Positions 1-8,746 of a stretch of DNA of 64,000 nt are shown piece by piece. A program made the translations under genes and the position numbers. Numbering within the stretch: the first letter of the stretch is position 1; each line of letters opens with the position of its first letter. A model generated the notes under the pieces. It did no database searches. It saw nothing but the letters and a program-made list of their open reading frames with translations, and was not told the DNA's origin. Source of the stretch: UBA10518 sp022837185 (GTDB lineage: Bacteria; Desulfobacterota; Desulfobulbia; Desulfobulbales; Desulfobulbaceae); NCBI GenBank assembly GCA_034007705.1, contig JAVEQK010000006.1:58771-122770 (forward strand), read 5' to 3'.

Positions 1-125
1 TCGAGCTGGCCAAGAATGTCCCAGCATTCCGGCTTTTTCTCGGCCTGGCGCTTCAGGTCAGAGACGAAACTCGGCCATGGACCGCTTTCGAGCTGATCCA
101 GCAAAGGGGTGTTATGCTTTGGCAT
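1..125 (-). CDS. dsrA: Dissimilatory sulfite reductase alpha subunit, N-terminal part only (cut by window edge)
   Basis: The first 41 codons of a gene running off the left edge. The stretch LDQLESGPWPSFVSDLK is characteristic of the N-terminus of DsrA, the siroheme and iron-sulfur enzyme that reduces sulfite in the cytoplasm of sulfate reducers. The ATG at 125 is preceded by a strong AAAGGAGG ribosome site with suitable spacing. The gene lies downstream of pgi on the same strand but has its own promoter candidate at 252-280. The siroheme and Fe-S motifs lie outside the window, so reductive versus oxidative type cannot be proven, although the N-terminus looks like the reductive bacterial type. 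Identity is fairly sure despite the short length. Confidence 0.85.
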   Translation of the reverse strand, partial: MPKHNTPLLDQLESGPWPSFVSDLKRQAEKKPECWDILGQL

Positions 126-251
126 CAGTATTCCTCCTTTCAGTACGGTTTAAAGTTGACCCTTCTCTATATAATTTCAACAGGAACAGGACACTGCCCG
201 GCAAGGCCGTTCAGGGACGACTACCCCATTGAATCCCCATTCAGTCTGAAG

Positions 252-280
252 AACTTATCCCTCCGCAGGGCCTTTGTCAA
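252..280 (-). promoter_or_regulatory. Candidate sigma-70 promoter for dsrA
   Basis: On the minus strand a perfect TTGACA (275-280) is followed after exactly 17 bases by TAAGTT (252-257). The -35 is ideal; the -10 matches TATAAT at only three positions. It lies about 130 bases upstream of the dsrA ATG, leaving a long leader. The same TAAGT-type -10 recurs upstream of icd and hom in this window. Confidence 0.45.
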
Positions 281-318
281 TAAAAAATCGCCCTGAGGAA
301 GTTTCTCTGAATAATGAT

Positions 319-1944
319 TCATTTTCGGGTCGGATTCAGGCATCCAGACGCTGTCAGCAAGGCATATTCGAGGCTCTTTCCGTCAAGATTTTTCGAGCCG
401 TTTTCCCGGGCCGCGGCAAGCACATCCAGCAGTCTGCCGGCGAGCACCTTGCCCAACTGTACTCCCTCCTGGTCAAAGGAATTGATATTCCAACAGAATC
501 CTTGAAAAACGATTTTGCTTTCATACAGGGCGAGCAGGGCTCCCATGGATGCCGGGGTCAGCCTGTCGCCAATGAGCACCGAACTCGGCCTGTTGCCGGC
601 AAAGCGCTTGTTGGGATTGGCATGCTCCCTCCCGGTCGCCAGGGCCATGGACTGGGCCAGCATGTTGGCGACCAGTTTTTCCTGGGACGAGGTGTTATCG
701 ACCGTGATGTCCCTGCCGTACTGGCTCCGCCGGAAGCCGATGAATTCGGCCGGCACCGTCGTGGTGCCCTGGTGCAGGAGCTGGTAGAAGGCATGCTGGC
801 CGTTGGTTCCCGGTTCCCCCCAGACGATGGGGCCGGTCGGCCAGCTCACGGGGATTCCGTTGCGGGAGATCGACTTGCCGTTGCTTTCCATGTCGCACTG
901 CTGCAGGTGGGCCGGGAACCGCAGCAGGGCCTGGCTGTAGGGCAGAACGGCGAGGGTCTGGTGACCGAGGAAGCAGCGGTTCCAGATGCCCGTCAATGCC
1001 ATGAGCAGGGGGACATTGGCGCGGATACTCCGCTCTTCGGCGGCGACGTCGACCGCGTGCGCTCCCTTGAGTATTTCGACAAAGACGTCATGGCCGAGGG
1101 CAAAGCCCAGGGTGACCCCTCCCACCATGGACGTGGCGCTGTAGCGGCCGCCGATGTAGTCGTACATGTGGAAGGAGGCCAGGTAATCCCTGGGGTTGTC
1201 CATGGGACTGCCGACGCCGGTGACGGCAAGAAGGTGCCGGGCGGGATCGAGACCCGCATCCCTCAGGGCTGCTTTGACCAGCCGTTCATTGGTCAGGGTC
1301 TCCAGGGTTGAACCGCTCTTGGAGACCACATTGAAGAGGGTGCGGGACAGGTCGATGGAGGACAGGACCGCCGCCGCGTCGTCAGGGTCGACATTGGCGA
1401 TGAAGCGGGCGGAGCGGCCGGGCAGTCTGTACCGCTCCAGGGCGATGTACAGCGCCCGCGGGCCGAGGTCCGACCCGCCGATTCCCACCTGCACCATGGT
1501 GGTAAAGGTCTCCCCCCGGTGGTTGACGATCCGGCCCCGATCCAGGTCATCAAGGAAACGGCGCAGCCGGGCCAGCTGCTCTCTGGCCTGCTCCGTTGCC
1601 CCCGGATGACGCGGGGCGTCTGAAAAAATATCGCGGCAGGCCGTGTGCAGGACCGGCCTGTTTTCACTGTCGAACCCCTCGATGCGGTTCATTACCTCGC
1701 CGCTTTTCATGGCAATGAACTGCTCCACCAGGCCGGCCTCGTCGGCCAGATCCTGCAGGCTGTCAAGGGTCTGCTCATCCAGGCGCTGGGTGGCGTACAG
1801 GTAGTCGAAGCCCCCCGTCGCCGCCCTGTAGTTCTGCAGCCGCTCTCCATCGAGCGCCCCCGGGCGGGTCAGATCGTACGGTGTTTCGGCGAGCTGGCGC
1901 AGCCTCCTGACGCTGCTGAGGTCGTTGAATTCGCGAAAAAGCAT
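319..1944 (-). CDS. pgi: Glucose-6-phosphate isomerase
   Basis: A 541-residue cytoplasmic enzyme interconverting glucose-6-phosphate and fructose-6-phosphate. The family signatures are visible: GIGGSDLGPRAL near residue 155, SKSGSTLET in the sugar-phosphate (SIS) region, and a C-terminal region rich in PGI motifs such as NSFDQEGVQLGK. The length is typical for bacterial PGI. It follows rpe by 19 bases on the same strand, so the two sugar-phosphate isomerising enzymes are probably co-transcribed. Downstream is dsrA, after about 190 bases with its own promoter candidate. Confidence 0.96.
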   Translation of the reverse strand: MLFREFNDLSSVRRLRQLAETPYDLTRPGALDGERLQNYRAATGGFDYLYATQRLDEQTLDSLQDLADEAGLVEQFIAMKSGEVMNRIEGFDSENRPVLHTACRDIFSDAPRHPGATEQAREQLARLRRFLDDLDRGRIVNHRGETFTTMVQVGIGGSDLGPRALYIALERYRLPGRSARFIANVDPDDAAAVLSSIDLSRTLFNVVSKSGSTLETLTNERLVKAALRDAGLDPARHLLAVTGVGSPMDNPRDYLASFHMYDYIGGRYSATSMVGGVTLGFALGHDVFVEILKGAHAVDVAAEERSIRANVPLLMALTGIWNRCFLGHQTLAVLPYSQALLRFPAHLQQCDMESNGKSISRNGIPVSWPTGPIVWGEPGTNGQHAFYQLLHQGTTTVPAEFIGFRRSQYGRDITVDNTSSQEKLVANMLAQSMALATGREHANPNKRFAGNRPSSVLIGDRLTPASMGALLALYESKIVFQGFCWNINSFDQEGVQLGKVLAGRLLDVLAAARENGSKNLDGKSLEYALLTASGCLNPTRK

Positions 1945-1963
1945 GATCCTGTTCCGGTAATGG

Positions 1964-2629
1964 TTACAATCCGCCCAGCCTTTTCAATTCGGCGATGCGG
2001 GCACGATAGTCATGGTGCCCGAATATCGCCGAACCGGCCACGAAAATATTGGCCCCGGCACTCGCCACCCGGGCAATGGTCGGGGGACCGACCCCGCCGT
2101 CGACCTCAATGCCGGCCCGGCTGTCGATCCTGTCCAGCATTCGGCGGAGCCCGGCGATCTTGTCCAGGGACGATTCGATGAAGGACTGCCCGCCGAACCC
2201 CGGGTTGACGGACATCAGCATCACCAGGTCCACATCCGCCAGGATGCACTCCAGAGTGGTCAGCGGGGTGGCCGGATTCAACACCACCCCGGCCTTTTTG
2301 CCCAGATCCCTGATCCGGTGCACGGTTCTGTGCAGATGGGTGCAGGCTTCCACGTGCACCGTGATCCAGTCGGCCCCGGCCCGGGCAAAATCATCGATAT
2401 ACCGGTCGGCGTCGCTGATCATCAGATGGACGTCCAGGGGCAGCCCGGTCGCCCTGCGGGCCGCCTCGACGACCAGCGGACCAATGGTAATGTTGGGCAC
2501 GAAATGGCCATCCATCACATCGACATGGATGACATCGGCCCCGGCTTCCTCGACCGCGCGGATCTCCTCCCCGAGCCTGGTAAAGTCGGCGGAAAGAATG
2601 GACGGCGCTATCATTTTCCTTTGCATCAT
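1964..2629 (-). CDS. rpe: Ribulose-phosphate 3-epimerase
   Basis: A 221-residue TIM-barrel enzyme of the pentose phosphate pathway (ribulose-5-P to xylulose-5-P). It begins with the family hallmark IAPSILSADF, followed by HVDVMDGHFVPN, with metal-binding His and Asp, then LDVHLMI and VNPGFGGQSFI, and EVDGGV near the end with the catalytic Asp. I chose the ATG at 2629 because GGGAGAG lies just upstream; ATG at 2626 is equally possible. It is 68 bases downstream of dprA and 19 bases upstream of pgi, suggesting one transcription unit. Confidence 0.95.
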   Translation of the reverse strand: MMQRKMIAPSILSADFTRLGEEIRAVEEAGADVIHVDVMDGHFVPNITIGPLVVEAARRATGLPLDVHLMISDADRYIDDFARAGADWITVHVEACTHLHRTVHRIRDLGKKAGVVLNPATPLTTLECILADVDLVMLMSVNPGFGGQSFIESSLDKIAGLRRMLDRIDSRAGIEVDGGVGPPTIARVASAGANIFVAGSAIFGHHDYRARIAELKRLGGL

Positions 2630-2697
2630 GCATCTCTCCCTGCCGGCGGATATCCGCCGGCCCATGGTATCTCCGGTTCGCCGGGCCCCTGCTTCCC

Positions 2698-3810
2698 TCA
2701 GTCCCGGACCAGGCGCTCGTACTGCTGTCCCGGCAGTTGCCTGATCATTCCCTTGAGCTCAAGGCTCAGGAGCAGATCAAAAACATCCGCCTGGCTGAAC
2801 CCCGACTCCCTGACCAGTTCATCAATGGTCGAGGGATAGACGTCGAGGCAGGAGAGCAGACGCTGCTCTTCCCTGGACCCGGGGGCGGCAGCGGGGCCGG
2901 ATGTAGCGGGGGAGGCAGCCCCCGGCAGCCGGAGTTCCTCGATGATGTCGTCCACAGTCTGGACCAGTTTTGCTCCTTCCTGCAGCAGACGGTGCGTCCC
3001 CCTGCTCCTGGCGGAATCGATCCGCCCGGGCACGGCAAACACCTCCCGACCCTGCTCGAGGGCGAGGCGGGCGGTGATCAGGGAACCGGACTTCATCCCC
3101 GCTTCCACCACGATGACACCCAGCGAAAGCCCGCTGATGATCCGGTTGCGCTCCGGAAAACGGAAACCCTCGGGCCGGACGCCCAGGGCGTATTCGCTGA
3201 TCAGCAGAGCCCGGCGCTCCATGTCCCGGAACAATGATGCGTGGCGCCGGGGATAGACCACGTCGATGCCGCAGCCAAGCACGCCGACCGTCGGTCCGCC
3301 GGCGGCCAGGGCCCCGGCATGCGCTTCGCCGTCAATGCCGAGGGCCAGTCCGCTGACCACGCAGAATCCCCGCCGTGCCAGCTCTCCGGCCAGTTCATGA
3401 CTGATGCGCTTCCCGTAGACCGAGGCGGCCCGCGAACCGACAAGCGCCACCGCCGGCCGTTTGAGACAGTCAAGGTCACCCCTGCAGTACAGCAGAAAGG
3501 GCGGGTCGTCAATGGTTCGAAGCAGGGAGGGGTAACAGGGATCGTCCAGGCAGAGCAGGCAAATATTCCGATCCGCCAGCAGACGCAATTCGCGGCGGGC
3601 CCTCTCCCTTGCTTCCGCCAGGCGGGAGGGCGCGGTCAGCCTGGCGGCAAGGCCGGGGCCGATCCCTTCCACCCGCCGCAGGCGGTTCGCGGGCGCGGCG
3701 AGCACTCCGGCGGGGGATCCGAACTCCCCAATCAGGCGATAAACCAGGGTGCAGCCCAGTCCTTCCACAAAGTAGAGCGTCAGCCAGTCCTGAAGGATAT
3801 CCCTGTGCAT
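2698..3810 (-). CDS. dprA: DNA-processing protein DprA (Smf)
   Basis: A 370-residue protein that loads RecA on incoming single-stranded DNA during natural transformation. It has an N-terminal helix-hairpin-helix region (GVLAAPANRLRRVEGIGPGL), the Rossmann-like DprA core with ALVGSRAASVYGKR, VVSGLALGIDGEAH, GCGIDVVYPRRH, KSGSLITARLALEQGREV and AVPG, and a C-terminal winged-helix region (residues about 300-365). It sits between rpoD and rpe on the same strand, with gaps of 64 and 68 bases. With comF at 15.3 kb this suggests retained uptake functions, although DprA is also widespread in non-competent bacteria. Confidence 0.94.
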   Translation of the reverse strand: MHRDILQDWLTLYFVEGLGCTLVYRLIGEFGSPAGVLAAPANRLRRVEGIGPGLAARLTAPSRLAEARERARRELRLLADRNICLLCLDDPCYPSLLRTIDDPPFLLYCRGDLDCLKRPAVALVGSRAASVYGKRISHELAGELARRGFCVVSGLALGIDGEAHAGALAAGGPTVGVLGCGIDVVYPRRHASLFRDMERRALLISEYALGVRPEGFRFPERNRIISGLSLGVIVVEAGMKSGSLITARLALEQGREVFAVPGRIDSARSRGTHRLLQEGAKLVQTVDDIIEELRLPGAASPATSGPAAAPGSREEQRLLSCLDVYPSTIDELVRESGFSQADVFDLLLSLELKGMIRQLPGQQYERLVRD

Positions 3811-3874
3811 GTGAAAGTTACGGTCCCCGGCCTGCCATCGGCGCGGGAGGCCGGGTCGATTGCCGCCCCGGGGC

Positions 3875-5527
3875 TCAGTCGGTCATGAAAGACCGCAGTT
3901 CCCCGCTCCTGGCAGGATGACGCAGCTTGCTGATCGCCTGGGCCTCTATCTGCCTGATCCGTTCCCGGGTCACGGCAAAGCACCGGCCCACCTCTTCCAG
4001 GGTGTGGTCGCAGCTTTCCTCGATGCCGTAGCGCATGCGCAGGACCTGCTCCTCGCGCGGAGTCAGCGAGGACATCACCTTGCACAGGCAGCGCTTCAGG
4101 CTTTCGGTGATGGAGGCCTCCTGGGGATCGGGGTGGACATGGTCCTCGACGAAATCACTGAGCATCGTGTCCTCTTCGTCCCCGACCGGGGCATCAAGGG
4201 AGATGGCGTCCTTGGCGGTTTTCAGGGCGATATGGACCTTTTCGACATCCGTGCCCAGTTGGACGGCCATTTCCTCGGGGGTCGGCTCACGGCTTTCGAT
4301 CTGCATGAAATCACGTGAAAAACGAAGCATCCTGTTGATGGTCTCGATCATATGCACGGGCAGGCGGATCGTCCGGCCCTGATCGGCGATGCCGCGCGTA
4401 ATGGCCTGCCGTATCCACCAGGTGGCATAGGTGGAGAACTTGTAACCCCGTTTGTAGTCATATTTTTCAACTGCCTTCATCAGTCCGATGTTGCCTTCCT
4501 GGATGAGATCGGGCAGTTGCAGGCCGCGGTTCAGAAATTTCTTGGAGACGGAAATGACCAGGCGCAAATTCGCCCGAACCAGGGATTCTTTACCCTGGCG
4601 CGCTTCCTCCCTGCCCAGCTCGATGTCCAGCAGCAGATCCCCCAGGGCCTGGCTGCTGACCCCTATTTCCGCCAGTTCCTGGGCGATCTCGCGGTCAATT
4701 TTCTCGGTATCGGGCTCCTCCCCGCTGTCGCCCCCGCCGCCCGGCGCCGGCCCTTTGACCTTCCGGTGCAGGGCTTCCACCTTGGCCTTCTTGACCTTCA
4801 TGCCCAGTTCCCGCACGGCGTTGGCCACGGTCATTATGCCCTTGCTGTGCAGGCGGAAATCCCTGAACAGCTCGGCGATGCGGATACCCAGCCCGGCAAT
4901 CTCCTCCATGAGGCGTTCCGTTTCAAGGGGACTGGTAAGGGATTCATTGAGTCGGCGGCACAGTTCACTGCGCTGTTCATCAATCCTTTTCGCCTCGTCG
5001 ACGGCGGCCAGAAAAGATTTCTGCAATGCGGCCGCGGCTTTTTCGTCCTGCTCGGACAACCCTTTGAGCACCGAAGCGATCTTGATCCTCTCCGCCCGGA
5101 TCCCTTCGGCCAGGTCGTTCAGGATGGCAAAGCCGGGCCTCAGGCTCAGCACCGCCTGCTGCAGCCGCATCTCCCCGAGTTCAATCAACTGGGCGAGGGC
5201 GACTTCCTCCTCGTGGCCGAGGAGGCTGAGATTGCCCATTTCCTTCAGATAGATATTCATCGGATCGATGCTCGACCCGGTTTGACGGCGGTCTATCCCC
5301 GAACGGCGGTCGCTTTTCCTGCGCCCTCCGGCGGAAGTGTTCTTGCGGCGGTCAAACTGGATATCTTCAGGAAGGCTGGCAAGAACAGCTTCTTCCTCCC
5401 CGTCGGCCGCATAGTCGTCCCCGCCCTCGAAAATACCGGTGAGATCGGGCAGTACCCCCAATTCTTCCTCGTTCTCCGGGCGAACACCCTTGTGCCCGTT
5501 GCCCAAAGATTTTTTTTTACTGGCCAT
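3875..5527 (-). CDS. rpoD: RNA polymerase primary sigma factor RpoD (sigma-70)
   Basis: A 550-residue housekeeping sigma factor. Region 1.2 begins with DPMNIYLKEMGNLSLLGHEEE; a variable non-conserved region follows; region 2 has RGLQLPDLIQEGNIGLMKA and YATWWIRQAITR with the -10 recognition helix; regions 3 and 4 end with TLEEVGRCFAVTRERIRQIE, the -35 binding helix-turn-helix. Region 1.1 is short and divergent. It follows dnaG on the same strand, the classic macromolecular-synthesis arrangement but without rpsU and with an unusually long 320-base gap. A stretch rich in Arg and Asp (RRKSDRRSGIDRRQTG) precedes region 1.2. Confidence 0.97.
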   Translation of the reverse strand: MASKKKSLGNGHKGVRPENEEELGVLPDLTGIFEGGDDYAADGEEEAVLASLPEDIQFDRRKNTSAGGRRKSDRRSGIDRRQTGSSIDPMNIYLKEMGNLSLLGHEEEVALAQLIELGEMRLQQAVLSLRPGFAILNDLAEGIRAERIKIASVLKGLSEQDEKAAAALQKSFLAAVDEAKRIDEQRSELCRRLNESLTSPLETERLMEEIAGLGIRIAELFRDFRLHSKGIMTVANAVRELGMKVKKAKVEALHRKVKGPAPGGGGDSGEEPDTEKIDREIAQELAEIGVSSQALGDLLLDIELGREEARQGKESLVRANLRLVISVSKKFLNRGLQLPDLIQEGNIGLMKAVEKYDYKRGYKFSTYATWWIRQAITRGIADQGRTIRLPVHMIETINRMLRFSRDFMQIESREPTPEEMAVQLGTDVEKVHIALKTAKDAISLDAPVGDEEDTMLSDFVEDHVHPDPQEASITESLKRCLCKVMSSLTPREEQVLRMRYGIEESCDHTLEEVGRCFAVTRERIRQIEAQAISKLRHPARSGELRSFMTD

Positions 5528-5847
5528 CTCTTTCCCCCTGAAAAGTACACGATCTCAATTTTGCCGGCCTGGCGAAAAACGCTCGCCGGCGGATCAGCGG
5601 ATCAATACCTTGACCTGGTGTTGTCCTCATTCAAGGTTTTTGCTGTTGTTGCGGGACCGGCATTTTTCAGTGCTCCCGCATCGGCCGCCGTACCTCTCCA
5701 TCAAGCAGAGCAGGCGTTCTGCCCGCACCTCTCGACACTCTGGCGCCACAGAACGACAGTAACAACCTGCCCGACATTGAACAGCTTTTAAAAGATTCTT
5801 TGTTAAATTAACAGATTTTACATTTTTTTCAAAATGTTATCGAAAGA
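5528..5847. other. 320-base dnaG-rpoD intergenic region, no gene seen
   Basis: This gap splits two same-strand genes usually close together. The part next to dnaG (about 5770-5847) is AT-rich and has a weak hairpin with arms ACATTTT and AAAATGT. The middle is GC-rich with a TGGCGCCA palindrome. I find no convincing reading frame and no good -35/-10 pair. A leader or internal promoter for rpoD is likely but unproven. Confidence 0.4.
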
Positions 5848-7635
5848 TTAATAATTTTTTCCACAGATCTGCTTCTGTCGCAATAATTGCATCAGCAGTT
5901 CATTGTCGCCGGCATGCTGGGCCTCGTTGATTTGGCGCATGAGTTCGGCGTGTTCCTTCTGCTGCCTCTCCCTGCGCAGCCAGGCCACCAGTTCGTCGCA
6001 CATCCGCCGTCCCCGGTCTTCATCCTCCTCCTCGCCGGACTGATTGCCGGCGACGAGGCGTTCGGCCACATAACGGCGCTCCCCGCTCTCCTCGGGAAGG
6101 GCGGCCAACAGCCGGTCCGAAGAGACTACTCCGGTCCCGGCCAGTTCCCTGAGGCGGGCGATGATCTCCCGCACCGGCTGTCCGGGGACCAGCTCTTCGA
6201 CCCCGCAAACAATCAGTTCGTCGATGAACTCCGGATAATAAATGAGAAAATCGATCAACTGCTGCTGCTTGCGCGACAACCCCCTGAGGGCGTCCCTGAA
6301 CGATTGGTCCCGCGGTTCCCGTTCGGCCGCCCTCTCCGGCGGCGCGGCGGCAAACTGGGCCGGAGGGATGCCGAGCATTTCGCTGAAGTGGGCGACCATC
6401 AGCGATCGCTGTACCTGTTCGGTACAGGCGGCGATGATCTGCTGCAGCTCACCGACAATCCGGTTTTTTCCCTGCAGGGTCAGGCCGTGCTGTTTGACGA
6501 GGCGGTCAAAAACAAACTCGGCCAGGGGCTCCGCCCGTTCGACAAGCCGGCCGATTCCCTCTTCTCCCTCTGCCCTGACGAGGGTGTCCGGATCGTGCCC
6601 TTCCGGCAGCACCGCGATGCGGGCATCCACCTGTTCGGCCAGGAAAAGAGGGACCGACCGCATGGCCGCCTTCAGGCCCGCGCTGTCGCCGTCAAAGAGG
6701 AGGACGACCTCGTCGCAGTAGCCCCGCAGGGAGCGGATATGGCTGGCAGTCAGGGCCGTACCCAGGGGGGCCACGACGTTCGGACAGTTATGGACGGCCA
6801 GCATGAGCAGATCGAAATTGCCCTCGACGACCAGGGCCCGCCGCCGGGTCCGGATCTGTTCCCGGTGCTGATAGAGGCCGAACAGCAGCCGGCTTTTATC
6901 GAAGATCGGGCTCTCGGGGGAATTCATGTATTTCGGTTTACCGTCGCCGAGGATCCGGCCGCCGAAGGCCACCACCCGGCCGGTCATGTCCAGGATCGGG
7001 AAAAGGATCCTGTCCCTGAACCTGTCGTAGTAGCCGCCGCGATCCTTGCGGACCGCCAGACCGGCCCGCTCGATGTCCCGCACCGGGATGCCCGTCTCCT
7101 GCAGGCGGGAAAAGAGGAAATTCCACCCCCCCGCCTCAGGGCCGGGCGCGTATCCGAGCCTGAACGCGCGGATCGCTTCCCCGGGGACGCCGCGCCGGTG
7201 CAGATAACCCCTGGCCGGTTCCGCGTCGGGGGATTCGGCCAGGCATCGCTCAAATATCCGGGCCGCCTCTTCGTTGACCCGGTAGAGGGCTTCCCGCTCC
7301 CGGATCCGTTTTTTGTCCGCATCGCTCAGTTTCGGCTCGGGCAGGTCGATATGATAGCGTCGGGCCAGTTCGCTGAGGGCCTCGGGAAAGGAAAGGCGGC
7401 TGTACTTCATGAGAAAGGTGAAAACGTCGCCCGATTCGCCGCAGCCGAAACAGTGGAAAAATCCCCGCTGGGGATTGACGGAAAACGAGGGAGTCTTCTC
7501 GGCATGAAAGGGGCAGAGCCCCGTAAAGCGGGAACCGGCCTTCTTCAGCTCCACGTATTCGCCGATCACCTGGACAATATCGGCGGCCTCGCGGACCCTG
7601 TTTTTGACTTCATCACGAAGAAAAGATGATGTCAT
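5848..7635 (-). CDS. dnaG: DNA primase DnaG
   Basis: A 595-residue primase that synthesises RNA primers at the replication fork. The N-terminal zinc-ribbon is clear (CPFHAEKTPSFSV then FHCFGCGESGDVF), followed by the RNA-polymerase core with YAPGPEAGGW and LFPILDMTGRVVAFGGR, and the TOPRIM region with VVEGNFDLLML and LLFDGDSAG, which carries the catalytic acidic residues. The C-terminus is the helicase-binding region. The ATG at 7635 is preferred over an upstream TTG at 7659 because conserved sequence starts just after it. It is divergent from the unknown gene at 7723. Confidence 0.96.
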   Translation of the reverse strand: MTSSFLRDEVKNRVREAADIVQVIGEYVELKKAGSRFTGLCPFHAEKTPSFSVNPQRGFFHCFGCGESGDVFTFLMKYSRLSFPEALSELARRYHIDLPEPKLSDADKKRIREREALYRVNEEAARIFERCLAESPDAEPARGYLHRRGVPGEAIRAFRLGYAPGPEAGGWNFLFSRLQETGIPVRDIERAGLAVRKDRGGYYDRFRDRILFPILDMTGRVVAFGGRILGDGKPKYMNSPESPIFDKSRLLFGLYQHREQIRTRRRALVVEGNFDLLMLAVHNCPNVVAPLGTALTASHIRSLRGYCDEVVLLFDGDSAGLKAAMRSVPLFLAEQVDARIAVLPEGHDPDTLVRAEGEEGIGRLVERAEPLAEFVFDRLVKQHGLTLQGKNRIVGELQQIIAACTEQVQRSLMVAHFSEMLGIPPAQFAAAPPERAAEREPRDQSFRDALRGLSRKQQQLIDFLIYYPEFIDELIVCGVEELVPGQPVREIIARLRELAGTGVVSSDRLLAALPEESGERRYVAERLVAGNQSGEEEDEDRGRRMCDELVAWLRRERQQKEHAELMRQINEAQHAGDNELLMQLLRQKQICGKNY

Positions 7636-7722
7636 GAGCGTTCCCGTTGAAGATACCAAGTGAAAAAAACGCCGAAAAGGGATATATTTTGAGTATGGTC
7701 ACTGAGCCGGAGCACGAGACAG

Positions 7723-8454
7723 ATGCAGGATGACATAACCGATATTCTCGCCCTGGAAGTCAAAAAGGAAATGGCGGAGCGGTATTTCGGGTTCCGCAAA
7801 CTCATCGAAGAGGATATCAAGGAATTCGACGACCAGGTCCTCGCCTCCTTCCTCCGCCTGGAGCAGCAGATCGGCTTCAATCTGGTCCGGCTCTACATCT
7901 TACTGAAAGATGAAAAACTTATCCACGAATTTTTCCAATCGGCGGGTCTGGAGCAGCTCATCTTTTACGACCCCTATCTGACCGAGTCGCCGACGATCCG
8001 AAAAAGCGTGCTCGCCGGCCTGCGCCTCCGCGGTTTCACCCGGGCCGGACGATTCAGAAACCTGATTCTCGATATCTACGCCGAGTTGGTCAGGGACGTC
8101 GAAAGTTATCACAAAAACCTGGCCACTCTGTCCACCGAAAGGGACAACATCGCCGAGGAGATCAGGCAGTTCTACTATAAGCACGACCTCGGGACCATGA
8201 TGGACTTTCTCCGCCGACTGGACGGGGGCGACATGCACAGCGCGGGCGGCATGGTGGGCGTCATCACTCCTGAAACCGGCACCGGACTCGAGCAGAAGAT
8301 GAAAGTCGAACCGCCGCCCCCCGTCGACGAGCTCCTGCCGATCATTCCTTCACTGACTCCCCCGGCTGAAATCAAACGGCCCCTCAAGAAAATCATCGCC
8401 GCCGCCTACCGGCTGCAGAATGAACCCGACATGAAGGATATGGTCCGGTCCTGA
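7723..8454 (+). CDS. Conserved hypothetical protein, 243 aa
   Basis: I do not recognise this protein. It has no signal peptide or membrane segment and is rich in charged helices: the first 170 residues look all-helical (for example VKKEMAERYFGFRKLIEED), followed by a Pro-rich linker (EPPPPVDELLPIIPSLTPP, about residues 196-215) and a short basic C-terminal helix. Codon use resembles its neighbours, and it is transcribed divergently from dnaG across about 90 bases. It is probably a lineage-specific cytoplasmic protein; the linker plus C-terminal helix suggests a protein-interaction tail. No function should be assigned. Confidence 0.8.
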   Translation: MQDDITDILALEVKKEMAERYFGFRKLIEEDIKEFDDQVLASFLRLEQQIGFNLVRLYILLKDEKLIHEFFQSAGLEQLIFYDPYLTESPTIRKSVLAGLRLRGFTRAGRFRNLILDIYAELVRDVESYHKNLATLSTERDNIAEEIRQFYYKHDLGTMMDFLRRLDGGDMHSAGGMVGVITPETGTGLEQKMKVEPPPPVDELLPIIPSLTPPAEIKRPLKKIIAAAYRLQNEPDMKDMVRS

Positions 8455-8746
8455 TCGTCTTCCGTTCCACGCCCTGCCCGCCCCCCCGGAGCGTTTGCCC
8501 GGGACCCTGCCGCCGCCCGGACCCTTTTGGTGTTCAGGTGTCCAGGCGCCGGCACATAAGCCTCCGCCGCGACGACCGGCGATCCGGGCGCCGCCACTCT
8601 TGACTTCCCGGGCAGTCAACTTATCGTATGGAAAGGATTGACCGCTCCGCGGCAGGGCGCCGAACCGCCCGGTACCGGCGCTGCCGGACGCGCGCAGCGG
8701 ATTCGCCCCGATTCCCGCAGCCCCCGAAGAACATAAGGATTGAAAG

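Noticed and set aside
8455..8746. A possible signal-recognition-particle RNA in the gap before htpX, because of GTTCAGGTGTCC
   Set aside because: The conserved GGAAGCAGCC loop of SRP RNA is absent and no matching long stem is seen.
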